This document shows, piece after piece, positions 27,047-36,202 of a stretch of DNA of 64,000 nucleotides. The stretch is from Niastella populi (GTDB lineage: Bacteria > Bacteroidota > Bacteroidia > Chitinophagales > Chitinophagaceae): the NCBI RefSeq assembly GCF_002078015.1, contig NZ_LWBP01000199.1, positions 355,381 through 419,380 on the forward strand, read 5' to 3'. Each line of letters starts with the position of its first letter. The stretch's first letter is position 1. The translations under genes and the position numbers were made by a program. Under the pieces are notes generated by a model that made no database searches, was not told the origin of the DNA, and saw only the letters and a list, made by a program, of their open reading frames with translations.

Positions 27047-28597
27047 ATGGAAAAACAAACCTTGATCTCCATATACGCAACGGAGTTACCCGAAAATGAA
27101 ACGGACGATACCCTGTACAACGACATCTTTCATGAAGGAACGGAAACCGGATATCGCCTTGCCATCAGGGCTGCGGCCGAACAGATCTCCGGATTTTTAA
27201 AGCACACAAAAAAACCCTTCAGTGGTATAAAACCGGCCACACTCCTGGCTGAATTTGAGAATATCAGTCTCGATACCCCTTTGCCCGATTATAAAAGCCT
27301 GTATGACGAGGTAAATGCGTTGTACATAAAACATGCAACCGCTTTTCATTTGCCGCAGTATATAGCGCATCTAAACTGCCCGGTAGTAATTCCCGCCCTG
27401 GCCGCCGAAGTGATCATCAGCGCCATCAATTCATCGCAGGACACCTACGATCAAAGCGCGGGCGGCACATTTATCGAACGCCGGCTTATCGACTGGACCG
27501 GCAAACAGATAGGCTATAATACCCAATGCGATGGCGTATTTACAGGGGGCGGCTCACAAAGCAATTTGATGGGGTTACTGCTGGCCCGTGATTACTATGC
27601 GCTCGCATACCTAAACCACAATATCAAGTTACAGGGACATCCCGCCAATGCACATAAGTTCAGAATTTTTGTGTCGGAAAAAGCGCATTTCAGCAATCAG
27701 AAAAATGCTTCGCTGATGGGGCTGGGCGAACAGGCCATCATAAAGGTTGGAACCGATGAGCGCTTCCGCCTCGATGCAGCGCAACTGGAGAAAGCGGTTC
27801 AGGAGGAAATAGAAAAAGGCAATATTCCCATTGCCATCGTAGCTACTGCCGGCACTACCGATTTCGGGAATATCGATCCGCTGGAAGATATCTCCCGCAT
27901 TGCCAGGCAGCACAACATGTGGATGCATGTAGATGCCGCCTACGGTTGCGGGTTACTACTGTCAGATAAGTACCGGCATTTGATAAATGGTATCGAACTG
28001 GCCGATTCGGTAACGGTCGATTATCACAAATCATTCTTTCAACCGATCAGCAGCAGCGCCTTTCTCGTCAGGAATAAACTGCACCTCAATATCATTAAAC
28101 ATCACGCCGATTACCTGAACCCCAAAGAACAGGATTATGATGAGCTGCCGGCGCAGATCAACAAATCTATTACCCAAAGTACGCGCCGTTTCGATGCATT
28201 GAAACTATGGTTCACGCTGCGTTTAATGGGCAAACAAAAGCTGGGCCGATATACCGATACGATCATCGAAACAACCGAACAGGCCGCCTGTCTAATCGAC
28301 AACTCGCATCATTTCGAACTGTTGAGCCATTCAGACCTCGGCGTGCTGGTATTCCGGTATATACCACAGCACACAGGCGGCATCGACATTTGCGCCATGA
28401 ACCTGCACATTAAACAAACCATGTTCTTCAATGGCGAAGTACTGGTAGCCAGTACCAGGGTGAACGGACAGTTCTACCTGAAGTTCACCATCCTGAACCC
28501 CCTTACGACCATTCAACACATTCAACACATTCTAACAATCATAAAGAAGCATGGAAAAGATTTTGAGCAACGCAGCCACGCAACGGCAAACAGCTGA
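27047..28597 (+). CDS. PLP-dependent amino-acid decarboxylase (group II, siderophore type)
   Basis: Cytoplasmic group II decarboxylase of 516 residues, of the type that makes cadaverine, putrescine or 1,3-diaminopropane for siderophores (DesA, Dat/Ddc). PLP contacts are visible: VFTGGGSQSNLMGLLLAR (phosphate), MWMHVDAAYGCG (Asp to the ring nitrogen) and Lys328 in VDYHKSFFQP (Schiff base). It follows the hydroxylase by 12 bases, so the likely substrate is hydroxylysine, giving a hydroxylated cadaverine. Substrate is inferred from context. Its last 47 bases overlap the start of the synthetase gene in another frame, so translation is probably coupled. Confidence 0.92.
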   Translation: MEKQTLISIYATELPENETDDTLYNDIFHEGTETGYRLAIRAAAEQISGFLKHTKKPFSGIKPATLLAEFENISLDTPLPDYKSLYDEVNALYIKHATAFHLPQYIAHLNCPVVIPALAAEVIISAINSSQDTYDQSAGGTFIERRLIDWTGKQIGYNTQCDGVFTGGGSQSNLMGLLLARDYYALAYLNHNIKLQGHPANAHKFRIFVSEKAHFSNQKNASLMGLGEQAIIKVGTDERFRLDAAQLEKAVQEEIEKGNIPIAIVATAGTTDFGNIDPLEDISRIARQHNMWMHVDAAYGCGLLLSDKYRHLINGIELADSVTVDYHKSFFQPISSSAFLVRNKLHLNIIKHHADYLNPKEQDYDELPAQINKSITQSTRRFDALKLWFTLRLMGKQKLGRYTDTIIETTEQAACLIDNSHHFELLSHSDLGVLVFRYIPQHTGGIDICAMNLHIKQTMFFNGEVLVASTRVNGQFYLKFTILNPLTTIQHIQHILTIIKKHGKDFEQRSHATANS

Positions 28598-30974
28598 GCA
28601 CATAAATTACACGGCGCTGATCAACAGTTACTGCCGCGAGTTCGGTAACTGGAGCCGGTATGAGGGCATTCCGAAATATGATGAGGTGCTGGCCGACTGG
28701 TTTCAACATACCGGGTACGCCAGGCATATTCGCATCGATCTTTCTACCATAGGTGCTGAAGTATATATCCCATTGCAGTATTATTCTGAAACCGGCATGC
28801 ATGGTTTTTATTTCCCGGTGGCGGAAAGAGACCTGTCGGCCAATTGTATCACCGCCATCGATGCCACCCGTTTCCTCGGGCTGGTGACCCGATATGCAAC
28901 AAGCATTTATCCCGATGCGGAAGCCGGCCGTACGGCTTACCTGATGCAGAACAGCATACATAACCTTGGCGTTTTCCTCGACAGGTTCGAAACAAACAAG
29001 CCTGGTATTTTCAACCCGCAACAAACATTCATTGAAGCAGAGCAATCCCTGCTACTGGGCCATAGCTTACACCCGCTAACCAAAACAAGAGAAGGTTTCA
29101 ATACCGATGACCTGTTGCGTTACTCCCCAGAAACGCAGGCCCGGTTTCCATTACATTACTTTTTGATCCATCCTGAGTATGTAACGGAGAAAAACACGGA
29201 AGCCATCCTTCCCTGCGACAAACTGAAACAGGAATTGCTGGCAGGCGATGCCAGCCCTGCCATAAGATCGATGCTCAGGGAATACTATGATTATAAAGTA
29301 GTGCCGGCACATCCCTGGGAAGCACAATACCTGCTACAGCAAACCGCGGTACAGGAAATGATGGCGAAGGGTTTATTGCATAGCCTTGGAGAAACCGGCG
29401 TGCTATACGCCGCCACCTCCTCTGTTCGCACCGTGTACAATGAAGAAAGCGACTGGATGTACAAACTCTCTCTTCACGTAAAGATCACCAATTCATACCG
29501 GGTGAACTATCCGCATGAACTATATCGCGGTAACGAAGCAGCGCAACTGATGCAAACCGGCTGGGGCAAAGCATTGCAGCAACGGTTTCCCGGTGTGGAG
29601 TTCATTACCGATCCTGCTTATATTATGGTAAACTGGAACGGTGAAGTGATAGACGGGTTCACTACCAGCATTCGTAAGAATGTATTTAAGGGAAACAATG
29701 CACAAAAAAATGTATCGTTGATAGCTGCCCTGTGCCAGGACAGTATTGCCGGGCAAACTCCCCGCATTGTAAATATCATACATGAGGCGGCAAAATACCG
29801 GAACAGGCCGGTGACCGAAACTGCGCTCAACTGGTTTGCGCAATACCTGCAGGTTTGTGTAAAACCGCTGATCGGAATATTCAATGAATTTGGATTGGGC
29901 AGCGAATACCATCAGCAGAATTTGTTGCTTGAAATGGATAACCACCTGTTCCCCGCAAAAATATATTTCCGCGATAACCAGGGTTTCTTTTTCCGTGAAG
30001 GGAAAGTAGATGAATTGCTAAAGGCCATTCCCGGTTTCGGCAGTAACAGCCGTTCATTTATTCCCGAAGAACGTATGTACCGGTATTGGGACCACTATCT
30101 CATTTCAAATAATTTATTCGGCCTGGTAGGCGCAATGGGTAAATACCAGTTGGCCGATGAAGTGACGCTGTTGCGAATGGTGTATGAAGCACTGGCATCG
30201 TTGAAGGATACAGATACCACAGGTTTGGTAAACCATTTTATGACAAGCCATAAACTGAACACCAAAGGCAATTTGCTTACCAGTATCAATAACATGGATG
30301 AAGCCAGTGCGCCGCGCACCAACCCTGCGGTGTACCGGACTTTTTACAATCCATTGCACAAATATTTCTTTAGCAATACCCTCATCGATCCGGCTTCAAA
30401 GGAAATTTTCTATAACCGCCATTTCGAAAAAGAAAATGTAACGATCAGCCTGCGCCCGATCGACCTGGAACGTGATCTTGAAATGTTGCACGAGTGGTTC
30501 CATCGGGAGCATGCTATTAAGATCTGGCAAATGAACTGGCCCATTGGCAAACTCGAAACCTATTACCGCACATTACTTGCCGGTGATATGTTGTATGCCT
30601 ATATCGGTGAAGCCAATGGCGAGCCCACCTGTTATTTCGAAGTATACTGGGCGGTTCGTGATCTGGTGGGTGAATACTACGATGTATTGCCCACCGATTA
30701 TGGCACACACCAGTACATTGCCCCGGTTGATCCCAAAAAGAAATACGTATCGCCTTTCACCCAGTGTATAGTGGATTATGTATTTGCACAACCGCAGGTA
30801 GGTAAAATGGTGGGCGAAGGTTCGGTCGATTCGATGGCATCGCTTATGAATAAACTCCATGTGGGTTTCAAGGTAGAAAAGATCATTGAAATGCCACACA
30901 AAAAAGCCAACCTGAACTTTTGCTACCGCGAATGGTTCTGGGCCAAATTTCCCCAATACAGGCTGAACGCTTAA
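28551..30974 (+). CDS. IucA/IucC NIS synthetase fused to GNAT N-acyltransferase
   Basis: Bifunctional 807-residue enzyme. Residues about 1-600 are an NRPS-independent siderophore synthetase: VPAHPWEAQYLLQ (near 253), SSVRTVYNEESDWMYKLSLH, VKITNSYRVNYPHELYRG, and the FhuF-like C-terminal lobe. It would adenylate a carboxylate and condense it with a hydroxylamine or amine. Residues about 625-807 are a GNAT domain of the IucB/AlcB/RhbD kind (ISLRPIDLERDLEMLHEWF, CYFEVYWAVRD, FTQCIVDYVFAQPQVGKMVG, FKVEKIIEMPHKKANL), expected to acylate the N-hydroxy-diamine with acetyl- or succinyl-CoA. In many pathways these are separate proteins. The ATG overlaps the decarboxylase end by 47 bases and is preceded by AAAGAAG. 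Confidence 0.9.
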   Translation: MEKILSNAATQRQTAEHINYTALINSYCREFGNWSRYEGIPKYDEVLADWFQHTGYARHIRIDLSTIGAEVYIPLQYYSETGMHGFYFPVAERDLSANCITAIDATRFLGLVTRYATSIYPDAEAGRTAYLMQNSIHNLGVFLDRFETNKPGIFNPQQTFIEAEQSLLLGHSLHPLTKTREGFNTDDLLRYSPETQARFPLHYFLIHPEYVTEKNTEAILPCDKLKQELLAGDASPAIRSMLREYYDYKVVPAHPWEAQYLLQQTAVQEMMAKGLLHSLGETGVLYAATSSVRTVYNEESDWMYKLSLHVKITNSYRVNYPHELYRGNEAAQLMQTGWGKALQQRFPGVEFITDPAYIMVNWNGEVIDGFTTSIRKNVFKGNNAQKNVSLIAALCQDSIAGQTPRIVNIIHEAAKYRNRPVTETALNWFAQYLQVCVKPLIGIFNEFGLGSEYHQQNLLLEMDNHLFPAKIYFRDNQGFFFREGKVDELLKAIPGFGSNSRSFIPEERMYRYWDHYLISNNLFGLVGAMGKYQLADEVTLLRMVYEALASLKDTDTTGLVNHFMTSHKLNTKGNLLTSINNMDEASAPRTNPAVYRTFYNPLHKYFFSNTLIDPASKEIFYNRHFEKENVTISLRPIDLERDLEMLHEWFHREHAIKIWQMNWPIGKLETYYRTLLAGDMLYAYIGEANGEPTCYFEVYWAVRDLVGEYYDVLPTDYGTHQYIAPVDPKKKYVSPFTQCIVDYVFAQPQVGKMVGEGSVDSMASLMNKLHVGFKVEKIIEMPHKKANLNFCYREWFWAKFPQYRLNA

Positions 30975-31200
30975 GGCTTAATGCTGAAGACTGCCTTCCG
31001 AACCGGTGTTCCTCGTGATAACGCTAAAAGCCGAAGGCATAACGCTACAGTCTATACCGGCGCTCCTTTCTTCTTTTCTGCACCTTCGCGAAGGTTCGGA
31101 ATGAAAGACAGCTAAAAAGCTTTGCATTTAGCGTTCAGCCTTCAGGGTTTAGCAGTTATTTAAAAGAAAAAACATACTTGTAAAAGAAAAGGATAATTAA
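30975..31200. other. Intra-operon spacer with inverted repeats
   Basis: A 226-base gap inside the operon with no gene. ACCTTCGCGAAGGT (31082-31095) is a perfect 14-bp palindrome. TTCCGAACC near 30992 is complementary to GGTTCGGAA at 31093-31101. The ends carry AACGCT/TTAGCGTT-type words shared with other gaps. No T-run follows, so it is not an obvious terminator. A second promoter here is possible. Confidence 0.4.
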
Positions 31201-32520
31201 ATGAAAACATATTCGCTAATTGGTATCGGTATCGGTCCGTTCAACCTCGGGCTTGCGGCATTGACAGAACCGCTGACAGATATGAGCACCCTGTTCTTCG
31301 ATCAATCGGAATCGTTCGACTGGCACCCGGGGCTCATGTTGCCCAATGCCACGCTGCAGGTGCCCTTTATGGCCGACCTGGTTACCCTGGCCGACCCTAC
31401 CAACAAATACACCTTCCTTAATTTTTGTAAACTAACGGAACGGATCTACCCGTTTTACATCAGGGAGAATTTCAATGTACTGCGGAAAGAATATAACTGC
31501 TATTGCCAGTGGGTGGCCACCCAACTGACCAATGTGCGCTTTGGCCATGAAGTTACCGGCATTGAATACGATAACAATTTGTATGCAGTAACCGTTCGCA
31601 GGGCGAAAAACAGCAAACCCGAAATTTATTATGCAGAACGGCTTGCGCTTGGCACCGGTACGCAACCTTATATGCCGGCCTTCATCGACCGCAGTCAAAC
31701 GCCGAATGTGATCCATACTTCACAATACCTGACGCACAAAAAGAAACTGCTTGAAAGCAGTTCCGTGGCGGTCATCGGTTCCGGCCAAAGTGCGGCTGAA
31801 ATATTCCAGGACCTGCTGCCATTTACCCAACAGGGCATGCAGGTAAACTGGTTTACCCGTTCGCCCCGTTTCTACCCCATGGAATATTCAAAACTCACGC
31901 TCGAGCTCACCTCTCCTGAGTATGTTGACTATTTCTACAACCTGCCGGAAGAAAAGAGAAAGAAATTGCTCATGAAACAAAACGCCTTGTACAAAGGCAT
32001 CAACTACGACCTGATCAACGACATCTTTGATCAGTTGTATGAAATGAGTGTCGACAATGTACCGCTGCCGGTGAACATAAGATCGAACATGCGGCTGGAA
32101 AATATTACACCGGCAGAAGAAGGCGGAACAAATGAGCTGTTGTTCACCGAAACCGAACAGCAGGAGCCGTATAGGTGTAAGGCCGGTTTTGTTGTACTGG
32201 CAACCGGTTACAAATACAGGGAGCCGGCATTCTTAGCGGGAATTGCCAACCGCATCAACCGCCAGCCCGATGGATTGTTCAGGGTACAACGCGATTACAC
32301 CATCGATGTGAACGGCGACGAGATCTTTGTACAGAACGCAGAACTGCACACCCATGGCTTTGTAACGCCCGACCTCGGTATGGGCGCGTACCGCAACGCA
32401 CACATCATTAATAAGGTAAGCGGCCGCGAAGTATACCAGATCGAAAAACGGATCGCGTTTCAAACCTTTGGCGCCGAAAAAACAGAACAACTGGCGCCGG
32501 TATACAGCAACATCATTTAA
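31201..32520 (+). CDS. FAD-dependent diamine/amino-acid N-hydroxylase (IucD/SidA/AlcA family)
   Basis: Flavin N-monooxygenase of 439 residues that converts a terminal amine to a hydroxylamine using NADPH and O2. Motifs: FAD site GIGIGPFNLGLAAL (about residues 8-21), substrate-side text LFFDQSESFDWHPGLML and MADLVTLADPTNKYTFLNF, NADPH site VAVIGSGQSAAEIFQDLL, and the late ATGYKYREPAF motif. Length matches the IucD/PvdA/AlcA family. Given the decarboxylase upstream, the substrate is probably cadaverine or hydroxycadaverine rather than lysine, as in desferrioxamine, bisucaberin and alcaligin pathways; this is inference. It lies 22 bases before the second synthetase. Confidence 0.93.
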   Translation: MKTYSLIGIGIGPFNLGLAALTEPLTDMSTLFFDQSESFDWHPGLMLPNATLQVPFMADLVTLADPTNKYTFLNFCKLTERIYPFYIRENFNVLRKEYNCYCQWVATQLTNVRFGHEVTGIEYDNNLYAVTVRRAKNSKPEIYYAERLALGTGTQPYMPAFIDRSQTPNVIHTSQYLTHKKKLLESSSVAVIGSGQSAAEIFQDLLPFTQQGMQVNWFTRSPRFYPMEYSKLTLELTSPEYVDYFYNLPEEKRKKLLMKQNALYKGINYDLINDIFDQLYEMSVDNVPLPVNIRSNMRLENITPAEEGGTNELLFTETEQQEPYRCKAGFVVLATGYKYREPAFLAGIANRINRQPDGLFRVQRDYTIDVNGDEIFVQNAELHTHGFVTPDLGMGAYRNAHIINKVSGREVYQIEKRIAFQTFGAEKTEQLAPVYSNII

Positions 32521-32542
32521 ACCAACCAGCAAACCATAAAAA

Positions 32543-34381
32543 ATGAATGCACAATTACCAGCAGGCACCCGGCCGCTTGATAAAACCATATGGCAAAAAG
32601 TGAACAACCGGTTGCTGGCAAAAAGCATTGCTGAATTAATGCATGAACAGGTGGCGCAACCCGACATTGTTTCGGAAGATGATGACGGCAGAACGCATTT
32701 CCTGTTATCTACCGGCCAGTTGAATATTTATTACACCTTTGCCGGTTATAAACGCCAGCTCGATTACTGGCATATAGAAGCCAACAGCATCCTGCGGCAC
32801 AACAATGGCAATACGGAAACTGCAGCAGATGCGCCGCTGTTTTTTGTAGACCTGCAAACCACATTCGGGATAAGTTCATTTACGCTGGCGCATTATGTAG
32901 AAGAGTTATTGCACACATTGTATGCAGACGCTTTTATACATACGCGCACCCGGTTAAAAGCCTGCGAACTGGCGGCTGCAGACTACCAAACGGTAGAACG
33001 CCAGATGGATGGCCATCCCTGGGTGATCGTAAATAAAAGCCGGTTGGGTTTCGATCATGAAGATTACAGCCATTATGCACCCGAAGCCGGTCAGCCGGTA
33101 CAGTTGCAATGGATCGCCGCGCATAAAAGCCGCGCCGCCTTCCGCAGCCTCGACCATATTGAAGAATCAGCATTCTTTAAGCAGGAACTAGGTACAGTAA
33201 TGATCGAAGCGTTTGAAAAAAAACTTACAGATCGTGGCGTGAATGCGGCCGATTATACCTTCATACCGGTACATCCCTGGCAATGGAACAATAAGCTGCT
33301 GGTGCAATACGCCGGCGACATTGCCAACAACCTACTGATCCCGATGGGCGCCGGGGACGATATGTATTCACCCCAGCAAAGTATCCGTACCTTTTACAAT
33401 ACCAGTAACCCCAACAGACATTATGTAAAAACAGCCATTTCCATTTTAAGCACGGGTAATATCCGGGGGCTTTCACCCAAACAAATGGCAATAGCGCCGC
33501 GCGTAACAACGTGGGTGATGAATATACTGCAACAGGATGTTTACCTGCAAAGCCTTGGCCTGGTATTATTGGGCGAAGTGGCAACCGTAAGTTATATACA
33601 TCCATATTACCACTCCATTGTTGATCCGCCATATCAATACAGGGAATTCCTTGGGGTACTGTGGCGGGAAAGTGCCGGAAAATATCTTCAACCGGGCGAA
33701 CGCATTATTACTATGGCCTCCCTGTTATATGTAGATAATGAAGGCAACTCCCTGGTGGGCGAACTGGCAAAACGATCAGGCCTTACCGTAAAAGTCTGGT
33801 TACAGGCCTACCTGAACGTTTACCTGAAACCGTTGCTGCAGATCTATTACCAGCATTCCCTTTGCGTAACACCGCACGGCGAGAACATCATTCTTGTTTT
33901 AAAGAACGATGTACCGGTGCGTATTATCATCAAAGATTTCGTTGATGACATTGTGCTCACTGAAGAAGCCAAAGAAAAACTGCCCATAGACCTTGCAGAG
34001 GGCATGATCGCGTCTTCCAACAGGGAGAATATTCCGCTGTTTATCCTGCTGGGCGTTTTTGACGCATTTTTCAGGTACCTGAGCAATGTACTGCACACGT
34101 ACGACAAATATGATGAAAGCAGTTTCTGGCAACAGGTGTATGATGTTATTGTCGACTACCAGTTGGCCCACCCGGCATTGAGGCATAAGTTCGACAAATA
34201 CAACCTGTTCACGCCCGAATTCAAACGCTTTTACATCAATAGCGTACGGCTGCTGGGGAATGCGTATGAAGAAAAGACCAGCTTTGCCATTCCGCGCAAA
34301 GGCGGCACCTTACAAAATCCGCTGGCGCCTATCAGGCAACAGGCGCTAAGCGAATCAATAAACGCACAGGCAGCTTTATGA
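32543..34381 (+). CDS. IucA/IucC NIS synthetase (DesD/AlcC type)
   Basis: Stand-alone NIS synthetase of 612 residues, the usual family length. Visible motifs are HPWVIVNKSRLGFDHEDY, FIPVHPWQWNNKLLVQYA (ATP/substrate), SPQQSIRTFYNTSN, HYVKTAISILSTGNIRGLSP, and the C-terminal LYQIYYQHS-like region followed by PHGENIILVLKNDVPVRIII and KDFVDDI. Type C enzymes such as DesD, BibC and AlcC oligomerise and cyclise N-hydroxy-N-succinyl-diamines. This protein probably does the final oligomerisation or ring closure, while the fused synthetase at 28551 makes the first condensation; this split is inferred. Its stop overlaps the start of the exporter gene by four bases (ATGA). Confidence 0.93.
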   Translation: MNAQLPAGTRPLDKTIWQKVNNRLLAKSIAELMHEQVAQPDIVSEDDDGRTHFLLSTGQLNIYYTFAGYKRQLDYWHIEANSILRHNNGNTETAADAPLFFVDLQTTFGISSFTLAHYVEELLHTLYADAFIHTRTRLKACELAAADYQTVERQMDGHPWVIVNKSRLGFDHEDYSHYAPEAGQPVQLQWIAAHKSRAAFRSLDHIEESAFFKQELGTVMIEAFEKKLTDRGVNAADYTFIPVHPWQWNNKLLVQYAGDIANNLLIPMGAGDDMYSPQQSIRTFYNTSNPNRHYVKTAISILSTGNIRGLSPKQMAIAPRVTTWVMNILQQDVYLQSLGLVLLGEVATVSYIHPYYHSIVDPPYQYREFLGVLWRESAGKYLQPGERIITMASLLYVDNEGNSLVGELAKRSGLTVKVWLQAYLNVYLKPLLQIYYQHSLCVTPHGENIILVLKNDVPVRIIIKDFVDDIVLTEEAKEKLPIDLAEGMIASSNRENIPLFILLGVFDAFFRYLSNVLHTYDKYDESSFWQQVYDVIVDYQLAHPALRHKFDKYNLFTPEFKRFYINSVRLLGNAYEEKTSFAIPRKGGTLQNPLAPIRQQALSESINAQAAL

Positions 34382-35805
34382 AATTATACAAACAAAAAAT
34401 AAAAGCGGCGCTCTCGTACAGTACTTACCTGTTCGAGCTGCTGAAACTGGCCGTTGCGGGCAAGGAGAAAAAGTTCACTACAGGAAGCATTAACCGCGCC
34501 ATTGTATTACTGGCCGTGCCAATGGTGCTGGAACTGGTGATGGAATCATTATTCGTATGCGCCAACCTGTTTTTTGTAAGCAGGTTGGGCGCCAGCGCCA
34601 TCTCGATTGCCGGCACCACCGAATCGATCGTCACGTTTTCATATTCGGTTGCCATCGGGTTAAGCGTTTCCGCTTCTTCCATCATTTCGCGAAGGGTTGG
34701 GGAGAAAAAACCCAAAACAGCAGGGCTTACCGCCATGCAGGTGATCTATACCGGTTTGGCCGTTTCATTGCTCATCAGTACTATCACCAGCGTATTCTAT
34801 CGCGAAATTTTGCAATGGATGGGTTTATCATCCGCCCTTATTAATGAAGGCGCCCTGTTTTGCCGGCTCATGTTTGGCAGCACGTTATTCCTGCTGCTGC
34901 GTATTGCGATCAACGGTATCTTCAGGGGATCGGGTGATGCAGCCCTCGCTATGCGAACACTCTGGTTATCGAACGGTATCAATATTGTGCTATGCCCCAT
35001 TCTCATTTTTGGCTGGGGCCCCGTGCCTGCGATGGGTTTAACCGGTGCAGCACTGGCAACAGCTGGCGCCCGCATAGCAGGCGTAGTGTATCAATCGTGG
35101 TACCTGTTGCGCGGCAAAACCATTATTACCATTGGCAAAGCGCAGTTACTTTTTGTTCCGGCTATCATTGGCAAAATTGTAAAACAGGCAGCCGGCGGCA
35201 CCTTACAATATATGATCCCCGCCTCCAGCTGGATGTTTATGATAAAGATCGTTTCGCACTTTGGCCCCAATGCGCTGGCGGGGTATATTATTGCACAGCG
35301 GGTTGCCTCGGTAGCAACCATGCCTGCCTGGGGCATTGGCAATGCAGCCGGGGTATTGACCGGACAAAACCTCGGGGCAAAACAACCTGAACGTGCCGTG
35401 CAAACCGTTTGGAAAGCAGGTACTGTAAACATGTGTTTTCTGATACTGGTAGCCGGGTTCTGGTTCTTTGCCGCAAAACCGGTCGTAAGCCTTTTTTCCG
35501 ATGTACCCGAAGTGATCAGCTACAGCATCATGTACATTCAGTTTATTTCAATGGCATACATACTGCTCGGTTATACCATGGTGATCTCAAGATCGCTGAA
35601 TGCAGCCGGCGATATAAAACAGGTTTCACTACTGTATATCCTGATGTTTTACATTACGCAACTGCCATTGGCCTGGCTGCTGGGCGTTGTGTTTAACTGG
35701 GGACCAAAAGGTATTTTCATTGCCATTCTTGTTTCAGAACTGGTACTGGCCATAGCCTGCATTACCGTTTTCAAAAAAGGAAAATGGAAAACGATCAAAG
35801 TATGA
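34378..35805 (+). CDS. MATE-family efflux transporter (siderophore exporter)
   Basis: Inner-membrane transporter of 475 residues with about 12 helices in two similar halves, typical of MATE drug/metabolite exporters that use a cation gradient. The N-terminal half starts INRAIVLLAVPMVLELVMES, LGASAISIAGTTESIV; the middle has GLTGAALATAGARIAGVVYQ; the second half has GPNALAGYIIAQRVASVATM and PAWGIGNAAGVLTGQNLGAK. A 45-residue N-terminal extension (residues 1-40, basic) precedes the first helix. Position inside the siderophore operon, translationally coupled to the synthetase, makes siderophore export the most likely role. Confidence 0.9.
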   Translation: MKLYKQKIKAALSYSTYLFELLKLAVAGKEKKFTTGSINRAIVLLAVPMVLELVMESLFVCANLFFVSRLGASAISIAGTTESIVTFSYSVAIGLSVSASSIISRRVGEKKPKTAGLTAMQVIYTGLAVSLLISTITSVFYREILQWMGLSSALINEGALFCRLMFGSTLFLLLRIAINGIFRGSGDAALAMRTLWLSNGINIVLCPILIFGWGPVPAMGLTGAALATAGARIAGVVYQSWYLLRGKTIITIGKAQLLFVPAIIGKIVKQAAGGTLQYMIPASSWMFMIKIVSHFGPNALAGYIIAQRVASVATMPAWGIGNAAGVLTGQNLGAKQPERAVQTVWKAGTVNMCFLILVAGFWFFAAKPVVSLFSDVPEVISYSIMYIQFISMAYILLGYTMVISRSLNAAGDIKQVSLLYILMFYITQLPLAWLLGVVFNWGPKGIFIAILVSELVLAIACITVFKKGKWKTIKV

Positions 35806-35960
35806 AGGTTACCGGGTACCAGTTACCGGGTAAAAAATGCTGAGTTCCCGTTTACTTTTAAAACGACCGGAATTCAAGACCTGGCAACCGGAAAACCGGC
35901 AACTATAAAATTCGATTAAAGGGAAGAAATACAATTAACAACAAACCAATAACAATAACA
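35806..35960. repeat. Short spacer with GTTACCGGGTA direct repeats
   Basis: The gap between exporter and carrier protein contains two copies of GGTTACCGGGTA / AGTTACCGGGTA within 25 bases (about 35808-35833), followed by CTGGCAACCGGAAAACCGGCAACT. No terminator is evident, so read-through into the carrier-protein gene is likely. Confidence 0.4.
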
Positions 35961-36200
35961 ATGCACACACAACAAAATTTACAGGAAGTGATAGCCAAAG
36001 CATTTGGCATTGCCCCAACCGACATTACCGACGAACTGGAATACCAGGGCATCCCTGAATGGGATTCCGTATCGCACCTGGTACTGGTTACCGAACTGGA
36101 AACTGCTTACGGCATCACCATCGAAATGGAAGATGTACTGACCATGGGCAGTGTGGCCAAAGTGAAGGAACTGCTGAAAAAGTACAATGTGATAATGTGA
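35961..36200 (+). CDS. Acyl carrier protein
   Basis: Acyl/peptidyl carrier protein of 79 residues with four-helix layout. The phosphopantetheine-bearing serine is Ser36 in PEWDSVSHLVLVTELE, which corresponds to the DSL motif of carrier proteins. The start ATG follows an AACAATAACAATAACA tract. It is two bases upstream of the AMP-forming ligase, which probably loads it. This pair resembles discrete carrier/ligase cassettes that activate a carboxylic acid or amino acid for secondary metabolism. It is not the housekeeping AcpP judged by sequence (no DSLDTVEL) and position. Confidence 0.9.
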   Translation: MHTQQNLQEVIAKAFGIAPTDITDELEYQGIPEWDSVSHLVLVTELETAYGITIEMEDVLTMGSVAKVKELLKKYNVIM

Positions 36201-36202
36201 TA

